DNA from: Flavobacteriales bacterium
Lineage (GTDB): Bacteria > Bacteroidota > Bacteroidia > Flavobacteriales_F > PHOS-HE28
Reading direction: 5' to 3'
Assembly: GCA_016703105.1 (NCBI GenBank)
Contig: JADJCS010000005.1
Coordinates: 319,925-383,924 of the forward strand
Length of the DNA stretch: 64,000 nt
Made by a program: the position numbers and the translations under genes. The notes beneath the pieces were generated by a model. The model was given only the letters and a program-made list of their open reading frames with translations. It did not search any database and was not told where the DNA came from. Shown here one piece after another: positions 62,674 through 64,000 of the stretch (within the stretch, counting starts at the first letter, position 1; every line of letters begins with the position of its first letter).

Positions 62674-64000
62674 TCAGGCCAACAAGCTCCCGGCCTTTTT
62701 CAGCGCATTGGCCATACCGCTTGGGTCTTTGCCGCCGGCCGTAGCGAAGTCCGGTTGGCCGCCCCCCCCACCTTTGATCTCCGGGCTGATCTGCTTGATG
62801 ATATCCACCGCCTTCAAACCCGTGGCTTCGGCGTACATCTTGCCGAGCGATACGGCCAGCAAAGGCTTACCCTCTATCACCGAACCGGAAACGAAGGCCA
62901 GATCCGGGTGGAGTTCGCGGAGCTGATACCCCAGGTCCTTCAGGCTTTGGGCGTCCAGGTCCAGTTGTTCCACCAGTACGGAGAGGCCCTGGGCGTTCTT
63001 GCGCGCCTTCGCTGGTAGCGTGGCGGCGTAGTTCCGCACCTTCTCCTTGGTGGCCTTCTCCAACTCCTTGCTGAGCGAAGCGTTCTGCTCGACGAGCTTC
63101 TCGACCGTGGCGAACAGATCGGCCGGGTGCTTCAACAACGTATTGATCGCATCCAGTTTCGCGAGTTTGTCATTGATCATACGCTCGGCCTCCACGCTGG
63201 TGATCGCTTCGATGCGCCGGATCCCAGCCGCCAGTGCGCCCTCGCTCACGATCCGGAACGGGCCGATGACGCCGGTGCGTGGGACATGGGTTCCGCCGCA
63301 GAGCTCCACGCTCGGACCGAACTTCACCACACGCACGTGGTCGCCGTATTTCTCGCCGAACAGCGCCATGGCCCCCATCGTTTTGGCTTCGGCAATGGGC
63401 ACGTTGCGCCGATCATCGAACACGATGTCCTCGGTGATCATCGCGTTCACCTCCCGCTCGATGCTGGCCAATTCCTCAGGCGTCACTTTAGCGAAGTGGC
63501 TGATGTCGAAACGCAGGCGATCCGGCGCCACGAGCGACCCCTTCTGTTCCACGTGCGTACCCAACAGCTTGCGCAGGGAATGGTGCAACAAGTGCGTGGC
63601 TGTGTGGTTGCGTGCAGTGAGGTTGCGCCGTGATGCATCGACCTGTGCGGTGAACGAGACGTTCACATCCTTGGGTAACGACTTGGCGAAGTGTACGATG
63701 AGCTGGTTCTCGCGCTTCGTGTCGATCACCACCACCTTGTCGTCACCGTTGATCAGCCAGCCCTGATCACCGACCTGCCCACCACCTTCGGCATAGAACG
63801 GTGTGCGATCCAGAACCATCTGGAATTGGTCGCCACCCTTACCGGAGACCTTGCGGTAGCGGAGGATGCGCGCGCTGCAATTCAACTCATCATAACCCAC
63901 GAAGACCGTCTCACCTTTCGCCAGCTCGGTCCAATCACCAGTGGTCACTGCGGTGGCCGCGCGGGAACGTTCCTTCTGTTTTTGCAGCTCCGCTTCGAAG
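62674..64000 (-). CDS. alaS: alanine-tRNA ligase, C-terminal part (cut by window edge)
   Basis: C-terminal 440 or so residues of alanyl-tRNA synthetase; the catalytic N-terminal half lies beyond the window. The frame is open to base 64000 (FEAELQKQKERSRAA). The editing domain shows the metal-binding HTATHLLH and, further on, VELCGGTHVPRTG, with FYAEGGGQVGDQGW before them. These clear Ser- and Gly-mischarged tRNA. A coiled-coil linker follows (ERMINDKLAKLDAINTLLKH, LVEQNASLSKELEKATKEK), then the C-Ala domain with Gly-rich IKGGGGGQPDFATAGGKDP, ending KAGSLLA. The 125 bases before it on the plus strand (62549-62673) show no further element. Confidence 0.97.
   Translation of the reverse strand, partial: FEAELQKQKERSRAATAVTTGDWTELAKGETVFVGYDELNCSARILRYRKVSGKGGDQFQMVLDRTPFYAEGGGQVGDQGWLINGDDKVVVIDTKRENQLIVHFAKSLPKDVNVSFTAQVDASRRNLTARNHTATHLLHHSLRKLLGTHVEQKGSLVAPDRLRFDISHFAKVTPEELASIEREVNAMITEDIVFDDRRNVPIAEAKTMGAMALFGEKYGDHVRVVKFGPSVELCGGTHVPRTGVIGPFRIVSEGALAAGIRRIEAITSVEAERMINDKLAKLDAINTLLKHPADLFATVEKLVEQNASLSKELEKATKEKVRNYAATLPAKARKNAQGLSVLVEQLDLDAQSLKDLGYQLRELHPDLAFVSGSVIEGKPLLAVSLGKMYAEATGLKAVDIIKQISPEIKGGGGGQPDFATAGGKDPSGMANALKKAGSLLA

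Overview
The window is about 60% G+C and carries a chromosome segment of a Bacteroidota bacterium, most likely an uncultured high-GC member of the Flavobacteriales. The evidence is several type IX secretion (T9SS) C-terminal sorting domains, two TonB-dependent receptors with carboxypeptidase-like N-termini, choice-of-anchor L, delta-60 (DUF5122) and DUF5684 proteins, a group II GGGP synthase, a separate atpD-atpC pair with a 77-residue epsilon subunit, and promoters of the Bacteroidota form TTG-N19-TAnnTTyG. No tRNA, rRNA, CRISPR array, insertion sequence or phage gene was seen.

Layout. 1-9.3 kb: cut-off TonB receptor, Rieske-like lipoprotein, ahcY, GGGP synthase, a T9SS protein, a methyltransferase, then a TPP-riboswitch-controlled TonB receptor and a NadR-like ATPase (thiamine uptake). 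9.3-16.7 kb: secreted propeller protein, carotenoid genes (CrtI/CrtD-type desaturase and a CruF-CrtYcd fusion), a secreted gene pair, PnuC/PnuT transporter. 16.9-20.5 kb: LRR protein, ribF, divergent atpD-atpC. 20.6-24.3 kb: two secreted proteins ending in the 'NDRD module' described below. 24.4-32.7 kb: AhpD-like and DUF983 proteins, heme-degrading factor, lipid acyltransferase, fatty acid desaturase, and a second copy of the secreted gene pair. 32.9-39.8 kb: ABC exporter, Ppx/GppA phosphatase, a delta-60 T9SS protein, YitT protein. 39.9-60.5 kb: one stand-alone NDRD-module protein, a cupredoxin, and a 17-kb minus-strand array of seven NDRD-module proteins. 60.7-64 kb: response regulator with a sigma-54 activator domain, DUF5684 protein, 3' part of alaS.

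The most interesting part is 43.7-60.5 kb. Seven large secreted proteins are encoded head to tail; six of them are joined by 4-base stop/start overlaps. Their N-terminal parts differ (four delta-60 propellers, one other propeller, two GGTPPYT Ig-like proteins), but all end in the same roughly 240-residue module, which closes with two dockerin-like repeats (GD-N-DG-VKYAG--NDRD-IL--IGG) and a C-terminal QLP. Three more copies lie at 20.6, 22.4 and 39.9 kb. None of the ten has a recognisable T9SS domain, whereas a delta-60 paralogue at 36.2 kb has a T9SS-like end instead. This suggests that the NDRD module is an alternative surface-sorting, anchoring or assembly domain.

Five genes (TonB receptor at the left edge, NadR-like ATPase, CruF-CrtYcd, Ppx/GppA, and the fourth array gene) carry a short deletion that breaks an otherwise intact, conserved reading frame. 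The pattern looks like consensus error in a long-read assembly rather than gene decay.
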